This document shows, piece by piece, positions 58,001 to 64,000 of a stretch of 64,000 nucleotides of DNA. Position 1 is the first letter of the stretch, and each line of letters starts with the position of its first letter. The DNA comes from Comamonas sp. lk (GTDB taxonomy: Bacteria > Pseudomonadota > Gammaproteobacteria > Burkholderiales > Burkholderiaceae_C): NCBI RefSeq assembly GCF_900564145.1, contig NZ_UOOB01000001.1:903731-967730 (forward strand). The letters run 5' to 3'. The notes beneath the pieces were generated by a model. It searched no databases. It had not been told where the DNA came from and was given only the letters and a program-made list of their open reading frames with translations. Position numbers and translations under genes: made by a program.

Positions 58001-61000
58001 GACCACCGATGCCGGCGGCACGCTGGCCCTCAATGGCGCTCTGGTCGACACCACGGGCACGCAGTCCTATGGCGAACTGGCCGTGCTGGGCGCCAACACT
58101 GTCTTGAAGGGCAGTACCGTCACCCTGGCCCAGGGCGCAGACTCGGTCAACGAAACCCAGGGCCTGACCATCACCGGCGACGCTGTGGTCAACGGTGCAC
58201 TGGGTGCGGGCAGCCATGCCCGCCTGGCTTCGCTGGCCATCACTGGCATGTCCACGCTGAATGGCGGCAGCGTCCAGACTGTGGGTGCACAGACCTACCA
58301 AGGCCAGGTCACGCTGTCCAAGGATCTGGACATCCACACCGCCAATGGCAGCGTTACGTTCAACAGCACCGTTGCCAGCGCCACCGGCCAGGCCAACGCT
58401 TTGACGATCGCTGCCGGCAGCGGCAACGTGAACCTGGTGGGTGCCGTGGGCAACGCCACCACCGGCCGCCTGGGCGATGTGCAGGTCAACAGCAGCGGTG
58501 CCACCACACTGGGCGGTGCGGTGTACGCGGCTTCGCTTGCCACCGATGCCGGCGGCACGCTGGCCCTCAACGGCGCTCTGGTCGACACCACGGGCACGCA
58601 GTCCTATGGCGAGCTGGCCGTGCTGGGCGCCAACACTGTCTTGAAGGGCAGCACTGTCACCCTGGCCCAGGGCGCAGACTCGGTCAACGAAACCCAGGGC
58701 CTGACCATCACCGGCGACGCTGTGGTCAACGGTGCACTGGGTGCGGGCAGCCATGCCCGCCTGGCTTCGCTGGCCATCACTGGCATGTCCACGCTGAATG
58801 GCGGCAGCGTCCAGACTGTGGGTGCACAGACCTACCAAGGCCAGGTCACGCTGTCCAAGGATCTGGACATCCACACCGCCAATGGCGGCGTTACGTTCAA
58901 CAGCACCGTTGCCAGCGCCACCGGCCAGGCCAACGCTTTGACGATCGCTGCCGGCAACGGCAATGTGAACCTGGTGGGCGCCGTGGGCAACGCCACTACC
59001 GGCCGCCTGGGCGAGATCTCCATCGCCAGCAACGGCGCCACCACGCTGGGCGGTGCGGTGTACGCGGCTTCGCTTGCCACCGATGCCGGCGGCACGCTGG
59101 CCCTCAACGGCGCTCTGGTCGACACCACGGGCACGCAGTCCTATGGCGAGCTGGCCGTGCTGGGCGCCAACACTGTCTTGAAGGGCAGTACTGTCACCCT
59201 GGCCCAGGGCGCAGACTCGGTCAACGAAACCCAGGGCCTGACCATCACCGGCGACGCTGTGGTCAACGGTGCACTGGGTGCGGGCAGCCATGCCCGCCTG
59301 GCTTCGCTGGCCATCACTGGCATGTCCACGCTGAATGGCGGCAGCGTCCAGACTGTGGGTGCACAGACCTACCAAGGCCAGGTCACGCTGTCCAAGGATC
59401 TGGACATCCACACCGCCAATGGCGGCGTTACGTTCAACAGCACCGTTGCCAGCGCCACCGGCCAGGCCAACGCTTTGACGATCGCTGCCGGCAACGGCAA
59501 TGTGAACCTGGTGGGCGCCGTGGGCAACGCCACTACCGGCCGCCTGGGCGAGATCTCCATCGCCAGCAACGGCGCCACCACGCTGGGCGGTGCGGTGTAC
59601 GCGGCTTCGCTTGCCACCGATGCCGGCGGCACGCTGGCCCTCAATGGCGCTCTGGTCGACACCACGGGCACGCAGTCCTATGGCGAACTGGCCGTGCTGG
59701 GCGCCAACACTGTCTTGAAGGGCAGTACCGTCACCCTGGCCCAGGGGGCAGACTCGGTCAACGAAACCCAGGGCCTGACCATCACCGGCGACGCTGTGGT
59801 CAACGGTGCACTGGGTGCGGGCAGCCATGCCCGCCTGGCTTCGCTGGCCATCACTGGCATGTCCACGCTGAATGGCGGCAGCGTCCAGACTGTGGGGGCA
59901 CAGACCTACCAAGGCCAGGTCACGCTGTCCAAGGATCTGGACATCCACACCGCCAATGGCAGCGTTACGTTCAACAGCACCGTTGCCAGCGCCACCGGCC
60001 AGGCCAACGCTTTGACGATCGCTGCCGGCAACGGCAATGTGAACCTGGTGGGCGCCGTGGGCAACGCCACTACCGGCCGCCTGGGCGAGATCTCCATCGC
60101 CAGCAACGGCGCCACCACGCTGGGCGGTGCGGTGTACGCGGCTTCGCTTGCCACCGATGCCGGCGGCACGCTGGCCCTCAATGGCGCTCTGGTCGACACC
60201 ACGGGCACGCAGTCCTATGGCGAACTGGCCGTGCTGGGCGCCAACACTGTCTTGAAGGGCAGTACCGTCACCCTGGCCCAGGGGGCAGACTCGGTCAACG
60301 AAACCCAGGGCCTGACCATCACCGGCGACGCTGTGGTCAACGGTGCACTGGGTGCGGGCAGCCATGCCCGCCTGGCTTCGCTGGCCATCACTGGCATGTC
60401 CACGCTGAATGGCGGCAGCGTCCAGACTGTGGGGGCACAGACCTACCAAGGCCAGGTCACGCTGTCCAAGGATCTGGACATCCACACCGCCAATGGCGGC
60501 GTTACGTTCAACAGCACCGTTGCCAGCGCCACCGGCCAGGCCAACGCTTTGACGATCGCTGCCGGCAGCGGCAACGTGAACCTGGTGGGTGCCGTGGGCA
60601 ACGCCACCACCGGCCGCCTGGGCGATGTGCAGGTCAACAGCAGCGGTGCCACCACACTGGGCGGTGCGGTGTACGCGGCTTCGCTTGCCACCGATGCCGG
60701 CGGCACGCTGGCCCTCAACGGCGCTCTGGTCGACACCACGGGCACGCAGTCCTATGGCGAGCTGGCCGTGCTGGGCGCCAACACTGTCTTGAAGGGCAGC
60801 ACTGTCACCCTGGCCCAGGGCGCAGACTCGGTCAACGAAACCCAGGGCCTGACCATCACCGGCGACGCTGTGGTCAACGGTGCACTGGGTGCGGGCAGCC
60901 ATGCCCGCCTGGCTTCGCTGGCCATCACTGGCATGTCCACGCTGAATGGCGGCAGCATCCAGACCGTGGGTGCACAGACCTACCAAGGCCAGGTCACGCT

Positions 61001-61511
61001 GTCCAAGGATCTGGACATCCACACCGCCAATGGCGGCGTTACGTTCAACAGCACCGTTGCCAGCGCCACCGGCCAGGCCAACGCTTTGACGATCGCTGCC
61101 GGCAGCGGCAACGTGAACCTGGTGGGTGCCGTGGGCAACGCCACTACCGGCCGCCTGGGCGAGATCTCCATCGCCAGCAGCGGTGCCACCACGCTGGGCG
61201 GTGCGGTGTACGCGGCTTCGCTTGCCACCGATGCCGGCGGCACGCTGGCCCTCAATGGCGCTCTGGTCGACACCACGGGCACGCAGTCCTATGGTGAGCT
61301 GGCCGTGCTGGGCGCCAACACTGTCTTGAAGGGCAGCACGGTCAGTCTCTTGAGCGGCGGCGACGGCGCGCACGAGCTGACCATTGACGGCGATGCCGTG
61401 CTGAAGGGCGTGTTTGGCAGGCAGGACGCGCTGGCCAGCCTGGCGATCAATGGAGCGTCCAGCCTGGATGGCCGCGTCACGACCACGGGCAACCAGTTGT
61501 ACAAATGTTGA
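43095..61511 (+). CDS. Giant filamentous-haemagglutinin-type exoprotein (TpsA), 3' part cut by an IS21-family insertion
   Basis: A secreted adhesin-type beta-helix protein of at least 6,138 residues. It has an extended signal peptide (basic start, hydrophobic stretch, probable cut after VHA at residue 43), then a TPS/haemagglutination domain with LNRVVGNDPSAIFGRLNANG and VMLVNPNGVIFG (NPNG at residues 126-129). About 3,700 residues of degenerate beta-helix modules follow, with recurring pieces like SVSLTA-x-GxIG and NLTLASGGDIYVDNPG. Residues 4080-6048 are 11 complete 179-residue repeats. The frame then breaks after NQLYK: the last codon and the TGA lie in the insertion sequence. The distal end (and any C-terminal domain) is outside the window. 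Secretion is presumed through the TpsB upstream. Confidence 0.93.
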   Translation: MNRNSRRLLKLANRLRRKQPNNLPALSTLAMVIGSLASGGVHANPSGGNVVAGSANLIDRGNGTLDINQSTNKAIINWRDFSIGVNETVNFRQPGSNSVTLNRVVGNDPSAIFGRLNANGTVMLVNPNGVIFGKDARIDVGGLLASTANISDKDFLAGKYQFSEASSKANAMIVNEGAISIKDSGLAVLVAPAVRNSGVIEAKLGGVALAGAKTFAVDFHGDGLLSFDATSTVSALPKDADGKPVSALVANHGVIRADGGTVLMTARAVKGVVDNIVNTDGIISAKTVGMQNGKIVLSGGDAGTVTVAGTVDATGTGAGERGGKLVVTGEHVDVARGAVIDVSGTSGGGEIALGSLGVAPDDGSAAFSGKSSTVKVAAGATLKADALVNGKGGNVTMWSNDATAFAGSLSARGGAEGGDGGFAEVSSNKNIGLTGSADLRAPKGKTGLLLIDPTDLRIVDSGSGGSQDGNGGDGTINSGDANAANNTVSRGLLESLAGTTNIKLEATGQITVADMAAINLKTTAGHSFTMRSTQTGGIRFENSNTEISTQGGAITLEALGVGSTLDNIGKLTSRGGAITLNATGDINLANLIDAGSGAALVRTSAGSIHNTGGANQVVAGNTVKLDASGGNIGDLAAAVSTETAQLSLATGGNLAVANRQTLTSLDITSRHAQSGVNNSYQLTSAGGMDFFLTDNGSYQLSTVNQNGLNFSFTGDRTINVGGIGLGSGTLVLTSTAGNILGGPSGLLNASQITLSAAGSNGYNGAIGSSAQALNTQTTVLTATSGSGGVYVSNMGSLALRSIETTGNLLAQTTGDLTLGAIKAGASASLISLSGSIVDDGSDATIVSTPSLTLSAQNGSIGGAVRALKTNASTLSANAGVGGVYLDSSNANLSITQAQASNGPITITGAGGLWANNVGSGNGAINLTGNSIFAGQVNAGSGNVTLTARAGSITGNSASLVSGNIVTLLAPAINSSYTVGAAGNSLRTAASELRATGGSIYINQAQGSVLLGDLKAVNGINIAGLGNLIANKLDAGSGTLTLNAQGGSILRANANSELTGSSIDLRAQQHLGTGSEHLKTNTANLTLASGGDIYVDNPGKTLTNLTISNWHADPARRNTLQVAAPFLNFDINDDLGNAYELKQVYSSLLSQFSFTGDQNLKLGNIRTNSSVTLQSTTSSILDDGIADTRVTANSVSLTANDFIGTSTDRVEVNAPNLSLTTRGNLYLTDIADLSSLTVNARHKGLDDRYVLDVRAPSLLLNITDDAGGHTLHEVRDSNSANFNFTGDRDITVGSIDVGYSGSITLNAAGNIRDDGNKQTRLLANSVYLYAGKAVGASGAGHLDILTGYLGGSAGNGGFYVQLPNPSGSGNTTGVIWLSSISASDAVQIDARQGDLMVASGIYSWSGDVTLNAASGSILSNGSGSVYAGGGDIALTATGAIGGLYGGSLRYVGVSGSNLVNVVANAGGDIYLNGTSGNIKLASLTAGGQIGYTQSSGSTTVGSVQAAGPASLVNSSGSILDDGDAATKIQASSIVLSASGALGAAGAALTLQAPNVSLTSGSNIVVDNLAGLEKLAITRNGSSYGTYAITAPNLSAFTLTDDASGIHLKDIASSTHLDFGFTANSKNLLVGNIDTGAGGKVSLVSAGNIANDDLASPGAIRAATVALTAGSGGSIGSSVTGGKLALTGTSALSLTAGNNIYVGSDTVLSSLAINSLKAAGSAASFDISGGPGQIIRISDNGNTQYLEQITGGLTDFGFTGQKNIQVGAITASSSVSLTTANGGVNSSITSDSGSGRITAGTVTLSATGSDSYFARDANTGAIGSSSRALRTSTSNLKIANNGDIYLNNGGLALSSADLTLTRRNANDSVNFDTNAYSFGGLGSQSLTISGGTNLTIAANMVGASLAVNADSAITAGTINTGTTGSVTLTSRYANFDLAPTIGGSGLITGNNVSLNALGMNGRVTANTSTNNLSIASAGNVSVSNNKQLASLSLTANHNNSTGASTNSYSIAANGLTFSLTDSNGVNGLTLNNVSTLGNLALSIASDRTLTVNNVSTGTGGSVTLASSDNIYGNSFSASSPNITTGDLTLNASTVTGTYGSNQPLYTSANTLSSNIRSSLWVSNNKDLTLRNNSATYSARVEVTNGSLLQGAGGSFVTPSLTLMAAQSIGAAGNAVQADTRNLTTRTGKDLYLNNASNLFSLNVTANHANQALDNVVQVAAQGLTFDVTDTGAYNLFDVRDTTGLNFSFSGDRTVNIGNIDTGPAHSVSLAATGAGSKLLNLSPTSHVTGDSVSLSATGQIGADVSDKIHTTTTELNLTGGSHMFVDNDRDLASLSLYATGVAPSTYDITSNALTFDVVHNGRLKVNEVRDNTGLNLALSSSVGQDIGIIDTTSAGTVRLTSYSGSILGSVDDSQRITTGQASFTTWGSGAIGAVGREINLSAPIVNLQNSGDVYIDSDRHIDALTLYSTGNAARSYSISSPTREGTSSNFTATDGGSASAAGLVLGNITDAGGLNLSVSSDRSITVGTINVGYDNVSLTSRGGSLLGDGNSNTKIDAASLTLYANNAIGAAGTGNAIDTRVSTLTGNAANGGAFITVEGNTSLPSLTSTGASSVSNTVGDIELGSVNTNGNAFTVNNTGGSILSGTISNATTVNLTANGSIGNKSAIRTTNVSGGTTVVTLSAHKTDRADGSIALTETYGLQAASVTADGNITLSADTSSSGRNLTVGTITSTGGDVALSTSRGSIVGINNSNLITGKSVSLTANYGTSSMIGASNAARLHLNTEKLAMATPGSIYVDNLADLSDLTIIRNNAQGSNLGSAGFLTIDAKNLTFSGADSSNATALTIVRDTTGLNFTYQAVGAINVHDIDVTQNGSVNLSTNPYYTTGGSIQGMTDSSKITAGDLTLSTALGSTPNAIGSASRALNTQVKNISATATGGIWLKQTGSINLGNLSAGGDLSVTTTTGDILVGAVQYGTNGTNNTLNLNAQTGSILYGGGTLSGSGYGGITLRAQNGIGTNDAAIKIAAPNSPVSATVTGNGSLYLESTSSLLGGLTTSVANGETRVTGSGSLVLTSMSSGTDVASNSISVKTTVGNITVKNVQAGTTQGQITLNAENGSILADAAGASIKAYGVSLNAGSGIGSNTARINATGQRVEATTNGAMYLAADNNSVYSYLSGNVIDIAAAGNLQIANALASNGTIKIVGNGTNSQLVAGNINAGIGSVNIDYSKAGSTIVDDREASTRIIGNSVTLKAAAGIGGASGSADNMQTTAANLTAEVTGNGSIYLDDNRTAGTTLNSVFTQNGAIGITTAGNTLVNSVITGTNSAANDISIAASNGELLINTIDAKQLGDVTLKAAGSILATGSASKISGNRLTATAGGSIGSASSLGDGLGGTALRTDLASLGDLSTGADAAVIVLNNVGTRALTITGNITQTGDNSSVYIRSSSDLDARSGLSSTADNLLLSSGGTLTVASAGVQANDTVTLVGAGDVVAAGTTPRNITIKGDRLNFTSGAAGGSTVLTTDVANANVSLIGSTTPANLTLNNTGVLTASLNTANGNIKATATDTLNASAVASGNSRTIDLSSQHGNVAFGSINAGDASGTIILAAAEGSLLGASTKLTANSLDLTSKTGIGAQGAHFTTTARNLKANVLGAGDIYVDASGPLTLGRVATVDGNVGITSTGNLISAVGLSAGNSGVNGNLTLASTAGNVSINHAIAKTEVNKLTVSGAQIGVAAASTAGEQTYNGNVTLNGDLSGAAIDIHGSATLAGGKRTLTASGANADVSITGVLNGGAQQAVITATDGDVSLGGNATNLASLTIHGANIGLQSVTTTGAQQYNGDTTLRGQYIASNGAFGIDGAAILGNAVSVATGSGAVSFKDNVSGTHALTVTTTGTTTYDGTINVAELNQSGNGLTILNGGSVVTTGTQTYGGRVLLGDDTTLAGTSVSLHNGADGAHKLEIDGTASLAGAVGANTQLTSLTLNGPSTLNASSIATTGNQHYKGDVLLSSNQSLSTTTGNVTFDGALDGARNLLITSTAGGDVSLNAVGRSGQRLGSVTINTAGATVFKDAVYAASVQTDAPGTLALNGALVDTTGTQSYGELAVLGANTVLKGSTVTLAQGADSVNETQGLTITGDAVVNGALGAGSHARLASLAITGMSTLSGGSIQTVGAQTYQGQVTLSKDLDIHTANGGVTFNSTVASATGQANALTIAAGSGNVNLVGAVGNATTGRLGDVQVNSSGATTLGGAVYAASLATDAGGTLALNGALVDTTGTQSYGELAVLGANTVLKGSTVTLAQGADSVNETQGLTITGDAVVNGALGAGSHARLASLAITGMSTLNGGSVQTVGAQTYQGQVTLSKDLDIHTANGGVTFNSTVASATGQANALTIAAGNGNVNLVGAVGNATTGRLGEISIASNGATTLGGAVYAASLATDAGGTLALNGALVDTTGTQSYGELAVLGANTVLKGSTVTLAQGADSVNETQGLTITGDAVVNGALGAGSHARLASLAITGMSTLNGGSVQTVGAQTYQGQVTLSKDLDIHTANGGVTFNSTVASATGQANALTIAAGNGNVNLVGAVGNATTGRLGEISIASNGATTLGGAVYAASLATDAGGTLALNGALVDTTGTQSYGELAVLGANTVLKGSTVTPAQGADSVNETQGLTITGDAVVNGALGAGSHARLASLAITGMSTLNGGSVQTVGAQTYQGQVTLSKDLDIHTANGGVTFNSTVASATGQANALTIAAGNGNVNLVGAVGNATTGRLGEISIASNGATTLGGAVYAASLTADAGGTLALNGALVDTTGTQSYGELAVLGANTVLKGSTVTLAQGADSVNETQGLTITGDAVVNGALGAGSHARLASLAITGMSTLNGGSVQTVGAQTYQGQVTLSKDLDIHTANGSVTFNSTVASATGQANALTIAAGNGNVNLVGAVGNATTGRLGEISIASNGATTLGGAVYAASLTTDAGGTLALNGALVDTTGTQSYGELAVLGANTVLKGSTVTLAQGADSVNETQGLTITGDAVVNGALGAGSHARLASLAITGMSTLNGGSVQTVGAQTYQGQVTLSKDLDIHTANGSVTFNSTVASATGQANALTIAAGSGNVNLVGAVGNATTGRLGDVQVNSSGATTLGGAVYAASLATDAGGTLALNGALVDTTGTQSYGELAVLGANTVLKGSTVTLAQGADSVNETQGLTITGDAVVNGALGAGSHARLASLAITGMSTLNGGSVQTVGAQTYQGQVTLSKDLDIHTANGGVTFNSTVASATGQANALTIAAGNGNVNLVGAVGNATTGRLGEISIASNGATTLGGAVYAASLATDAGGTLALNGALVDTTGTQSYGELAVLGANTVLKGSTVTLAQGADSVNETQGLTITGDAVVNGALGAGSHARLASLAITGMSTLNGGSVQTVGAQTYQGQVTLSKDLDIHTANGGVTFNSTVASATGQANALTIAAGNGNVNLVGAVGNATTGRLGEISIASNGATTLGGAVYAASLATDAGGTLALNGALVDTTGTQSYGELAVLGANTVLKGSTVTLAQGADSVNETQGLTITGDAVVNGALGAGSHARLASLAITGMSTLNGGSVQTVGAQTYQGQVTLSKDLDIHTANGSVTFNSTVASATGQANALTIAAGNGNVNLVGAVGNATTGRLGEISIASNGATTLGGAVYAASLATDAGGTLALNGALVDTTGTQSYGELAVLGANTVLKGSTVTLAQGADSVNETQGLTITGDAVVNGALGAGSHARLASLAITGMSTLNGGSVQTVGAQTYQGQVTLSKDLDIHTANGGVTFNSTVASATGQANALTIAAGSGNVNLVGAVGNATTGRLGDVQVNSSGATTLGGAVYAASLATDAGGTLALNGALVDTTGTQSYGELAVLGANTVLKGSTVTLAQGADSVNETQGLTITGDAVVNGALGAGSHARLASLAITGMSTLNGGSIQTVGAQTYQGQVTLSKDLDIHTANGGVTFNSTVASATGQANALTIAAGSGNVNLVGAVGNATTGRLGEISIASSGATTLGGAVYAASLATDAGGTLALNGALVDTTGTQSYGELAVLGANTVLKGSTVSLLSGGDGAHELTIDGDAVLKGVFGRQDALASLAINGASSLDGRVTTTGNQLYKC
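55332..61345 (+). repeat. Tandem array of 537-bp repeats in tpsA (11 full copies and part of a twelfth)
   Basis: Full copies start at 55332, 55869, 56406, 56943, 57480, 58017, 58554, 59091, 59628, 60165 and 60702; the partial copy runs from 61239 to about 61345. Each full copy encodes 179 residues beginning GTLALNGALVDTTGTQSYGE. Copies are nearly identical in DNA; two subtypes differ at GDVQVNSSG (copies 1, 6 and 10) or GEISIASNG (copies 2-5 and 7-9), and copy 11 reads GEISIASSG. A more diverged unit (about 54830-55331) precedes the array. The length is a multiple of three, so copy-number change keeps the frame. Confidence 0.97.
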
Positions 61512-61565
61512 TTTCCACCCACAAGTGACCCACTAGCCCCTGGCTTTTCCATCTCAACCTGACCC
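61506..61565 (+). repeat. Left end of the IS21-family element (IRL and inner repeat)
   Basis: TGTTGATTTCC at the tip, TGACCC at 61526-61531 and CCATCTCAACCTGACCC at 61549-61565 match the right end in inverted order. Confidence 0.9.
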
Positions 61566-61613
61566 ACGCATTAACCCTAGCCTGCTGCTTTCTTGTGCAG
61601 CAGGAGACCAGGA

Positions 61614-63140
61614 GTGATTGACGTGGCCACTTTGAGTGTCATCAGACGCTGGGCTCTGCGTGAGCACCTGTCCATCCGAGAGATCGCCCGCAGAACCGGG
61701 CTTTCTCGCAATACCATCCGCAAGTATTTGCGCTCCGATGTTGTGCAGCCTCGCCCTGCGCAGCGCACCATCGTCACCAAGCTAGACCCATTCGCCAGCA
61801 AACTCTCGGGCTGGCTTCGTACTGAAGCGAATCGCTCTCGCAAGCAGCGGCGCACGATCAAGCAGATGTACGAAGACTTGCAGGCTCTGGGTTATGCGGG
61901 ATCCTATGGTCGGGTAGCCGCTTTTGCCAGAGCATGGAAGGTTCAGCTCCATGCAGCTGAACAAACAGCGGGCCGAGGCGTATTTGTTCCACTGATCTTT
62001 GCTGCTGGCGAAGCCTTTCAGTTTGACTGGAGTGAGGATTGGGCTGTCATTGCGGGTGTGCGTACCAAGCTGCAAGTGGCTCACTTCAAGCTCAGTCACA
62101 GCCGTGCGTTTTATCTACGGGCCTATCCGCTTCAAACCCATGAGATGCTTTTTGATGCCCACAACCGGGCATTTGCGGTGTTTGGAGGTATCCCCAGGCG
62201 GGGCATCTACGACAACATGCGCACAGCCGTCGATCGTGTCGGCCGTGGCAAGCTCAGAGAGATCAACGCCCGCTTCAGCGCGATGGCCAGCCACTTCCTG
62301 TTCGAGGCACAGTTTTGCAATCCCGCCTCGGGATGGGAGAAGGGACAGGTTGAGAAGAATGTACGAGATGCCCGTCATCGCATCTGGCAATCTGTACCGG
62401 CCTTTCCTACGCTCAGTGCCCTCAACGTTTGGCTGGAGCAGCGATGTCAGGCGCTATGGCAAGGGATTACGCATGGCCAGTTGCCTGGCTCAGTCGCAGA
62501 TGTCTGGGCGCTAGAGCGCTCGGCATTAATGCCCATGCCTCGACCATTTGATGGGTTTGTCGAACACGCTAAGCGGGTCTCGCCCACCTGCCTGGTGCAC
62601 TTTGAGCGCAACCGTTACAGCGTACCGGCCTCTTACGCCAACCGGCCCGTGAGCTTGCAGGTCTACGCCGACCGCTTAGTTGTCGTGGCCGAAGGCCAGG
62701 TCGTCTGCGAACACCAGCGCATCATTGAGCGCAATCACCAAGGTTCTGGTCGTACGGTTTATGACTGGCGTCACTACCTGGCCGTGTTGCAGCGCAAGCC
62801 CGGTGCATTGCGCAACGGTGCTCCGTTTGCAGAGCTGCCAGAGGCTTTCAAACGGCTGCAAGCTCTGCTGCTCAAGCAGCCTGGCGGCGACCGTGAGATG
62901 GTGGAGGTCCTAGCCTTGGTGTTGCAGCACGATGAGCAGGCGGTTCTGGCGGCAGTGGAGTTGGCCTTGGAAGCAGGCGTTCCCCGCAAGACCCACATCA
63001 TCAATGTCTTGCATCGCCTGCTTGACGGAACACCGGAGCCTGAACCCATCTATTCACCACAAGCCTTGACCTTGCTCGTCGAGCCCCAAGCCAACGTTGT
63101 GCGCTACGACCAACTCAGGCGGAGGCACCATGCGCCATGA
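61614..63140 (+). CDS. istA: IS21-family transposase IstA
   Basis: The DDE-type transposase of the element, 508 residues from the GTG at 61614, which follows AGGAG. Its N-terminal helix-turn-helix is [23 protein letters not shown]. The integrase core has its acidic residues in [26 protein letters not shown] and [19 protein letters not shown] (conserved Glu). A C-terminal Mu-transposase-like domain follows ([20 protein letters not shown]). The frame is intact, with no stops or shifts. It overlaps istB by 11 bases. Confidence 0.96.
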   Translation: MIDVATLSVIRRWALREHLSIREIARRTGLSRNTIRKYLRSDVVQPRPAQRTIVTKLDPFASKLSGWLRTEANRSRKQRRTIKQMYEDLQALGYAGSYGRVAAFARAWKVQLHAAEQTAGRGVFVPLIFAAGEAFQFDWSEDWAVIAGVRTKLQVAHFKLSHSRAFYLRAYPLQTHEMLFDAHNRAFAVFGGIPRRGIYDNMRTAVDRVGRGKLREINARFSAMASHFLFEAQFCNPASGWEKGQVEKNVRDARHRIWQSVPAFPTLSALNVWLEQRCQALWQGITHGQLPGSVADVWALERSALMPMPRPFDGFVEHAKRVSPTCLVHFERNRYSVPASYANRPVSLQVYADRLVVVAEGQVVCEHQRIIERNHQGSGRTVYDWRHYLAVLQRKPGALRNGAPFAELPEAFKRLQALLLKQPGGDREMVEVLALVLQHDEQAVLAAVELALEAGVPRKTHIINVLHRLLDGTPEPEPIYSPQALTLLVEPQANVVRYDQLRRRHHAP

Positions 63141-63927
63141 CCCAGCCATTGCAGCGATCATCATCATGCTCAGGCAACTCAAGATGTTTGGCATGGCCCA
63201 GGCCATCACTGAGCTTGCCGAGCAAGGCTCTCCAGCCTTTGAAGCGGCACATCCCATGCTGGCTCAACTGCTGAAGGCCGAGAGCGCAGAGCGAGAAGTT
63301 CGCTCCATTGCCTATCAACTCAAGGCTGCCAAGTTCCCTATCTACAGAGATCTGGCGGGATTTGACTTTGCCCACAGCGAGGTCAATGAAGCCTTGGTAC
63401 GCAGCCTTCATCGCTGTGAATTCATCGAGAAGGCCAACAATGTGGTGCTTGTCGGCGGACCCGGTACTGGCAAGACCCACATTGCTACGGCGCTGGGTAT
63501 CCAGGCCATCGAGCACCACCGCCAAAGGGTGCGCTTCTTCTCTACCGTGGAATTGGTCAACGCCTTGGAGCAAGAGAAGTCCCAAGGCAAAGCCGGACAG
63601 CTCGCCCACAGGCTGGTGCATACGGATCTGGTGATACTCGATGAGCTGGGCTATCTGCCCTTCAGCTCATCTGGCGGATCGCTACTGTTCCATCTGCTCT
63701 CGACGCTTTACGAGCGCACGAGTGTGGTGATCACCACCAACCTGAGCTTTAGCGAATGGGCCAGCGTGTTTGGCGATGCAAAGATGACTACGGCCCTTCT
63801 GGACCGTCTGACCCACCACTGCCATATTCTGGAAACAGGCAACGACAGCTACCGCTTCAAGCACAGTTGTGCAATCCAACAACCGCTCATCAAGAGGGAG
63901 AGAAGCAAAACCTTATCCACATCTTGA
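63130..63927 (+). CDS. istB: IS21-family helper ATPase IstB
   Basis: An AAA+ ATPase of 265 residues that assists IstA in target selection. Walker A is [16 protein letters not shown], Walker [18 protein letters not shown], with the sensor/arginine part [18 protein letters not shown]. The start at 63130 follows GGAGG and overlaps the end of istA. The frame is intact. A hairpin overlaps its stop codon. Confidence 0.96.
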   Translation: MRHDPAIAAIIIMLRQLKMFGMAQAITELAEQGSPAFEAAHPMLAQLLKAESAEREVRSIAYQLKAAKFPIYRDLAGFDFAHSEVNEALVRSLHRCEFIEKANNVVLVGGPGTGKTHIATALGIQAIEHHRQRVRFFSTVELVNALEQEKSQGKAGQLAHRLVHTDLVILDELGYLPFSSSGGSLLFHLLSTLYERTSVVITTNLSFSEWASVFGDAKMTTALLDRLTHHCHILETGNDSYRFKHSCAIQQPLIKRERSKTLSTS

Positions 63928-63941
63928 GCCTACGGCTCAAG
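63923..63941 (+). terminator. Hairpin overlapping the istB stop
   Basis: CTTGAGCC (63923-63930) and GGCTCAAG (63934-63941) form a perfect 8-bp stem with a TAC loop; the istB stop (63925-63927) lies in the left arm. There is no T run, so it may instead reduce read-through or be structural. Confidence 0.4.
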
Positions 63942-63950
63942 CCAAAGGGT

Positions 63951-64000
63951 GGGTCAGTTTGAGATGGAAATAGCGGGTCAGTCTTGCGTGGAAATCAACA
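63951..64000 (-). repeat. Right end of the IS21-family element (IRR and inner repeat)
   Basis: GGGTCAGTTTGAGATGG (63951-63967), GGGTCA (63975-63980) and GGAAATCAACA (63990-64000) mirror the blocks of the left end. Confidence 0.9.

Larger units (their letters stand above)
61506..64000 (+). mobile_element. Complete IS21-family insertion sequence
   Basis: The element is 2,495 bp with two genes, istA and istB, overlapping by 11 bases. The left end begins TGTTGATTTCCAC and the right end is its inverted match (GTGGAAATCAACA at 63988-64000). Inside each end are further matching blocks: TGACCC at 61526-61531 against GGGTCA at 63975-63980, and CCATCTCAACCTGACCC at 61549-61565 against GGGTCAGTTTGAGATGG at 63951-63967. 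Multiple terminal repeats are typical of IS21. It sits inside tpsA. The flanking target duplication cannot be checked, because the window ends at the right tip. Confidence 0.94.

Noticed and set aside
55332..61345. CRISPR-like regular repeats
   Set aside because: The 537-bp units are contiguous, coding and in frame, without spacers.
55545..61373. A 1,942-codon open frame on the minus strand across the tpsA repeats
   Set aside because: It is the antisense reading of the 537-bp repeats; a stop-free frame in one unit is copied eleven times. It has no signal, domain or ribosome site, and the sense strand encodes a clear TpsA.

Overview
The window looks like chromosomal DNA of a Burkholderiales bacterium of the family Comamonadaceae, most like Comamonas. 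The evidence is high GC, Omp32-type porins, tal and pgi beside a HexR-type regulator, a split general secretion cluster, ResB/CcsA cytochrome c maturation, and a dispersed palindrome family with AGCTGCTTGCGC-like arms in the gene gaps. The genus is an inference; there is no rRNA marker here. No tRNA, rRNA or CRISPR array was seen.

Layout. 1-7152: a type II secretion cluster, gspG-H-I-J-K-L-M-N-D on the minus strand (gspD runs off the window start), with a short gspC-like gene divergent. 7160-8544: cobalamin end genes cobC-like and cobS. 8612-10165: ilvA, preceded by a short structured transcription unit (about 10320-10481) that may be a small RNA or an ilvA leader. 10543-11681: an OsmC-family protein and coq7. 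12025-14477: two tandem general porins, each with its own terminator. 14534-18237: hexR divergent from tal-pgi. 18260-19788: cyaY, divergent lptM, and a flavodiiron-like MBL protein where lysA often sits. 19795-25952: msrPQ, ccsA/ccsB and a cytochrome c4. 26030-29521: engB, an epoxide-hydrolase-like protein and two LpxL/HtrB-type acyltransferases. 29648-31281: metK and a 57-residue membrane protein whose 5' end carries a perfect 81-bp tandem duplication. 31335-37357: an NAD cluster, nrtR divergent from pncA-pncB-nadE-nadM. 37423-38385: a GNAT acetyltransferase and an H-NS-like protein. 38438-41017: a large protein with two Cache-like regions and a C-terminal CheW-like domain.

41337-61511: a two-partner secretion locus. 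The outer-membrane transporter (TpsB) is followed 24 bp later by a giant filamentous-haemagglutinin-type exoprotein (TpsA) of at least 6,138 residues. It contains 11 complete, nearly identical 537-bp (179-residue) tandem repeats plus part of a twelfth. The TpsA frame is cut inside a recurring sequence module by a complete 2,495-bp IS21-family element (61506-64000, istA-istB, matching ends), so the TGA that ends the frame lies in the insertion sequence. The right tip of the IS coincides with the last base of the window, so the rest of tpsA and the target duplication cannot be seen.

Most of the window is ordinary metabolism in conserved operons. The parts most worth a second look are the possible small RNA/leader upstream of ilvA, the repeat array and IS disruption in tpsA, the Cache-Cache-CheW protein, and the duplicated translation start of the small membrane protein.
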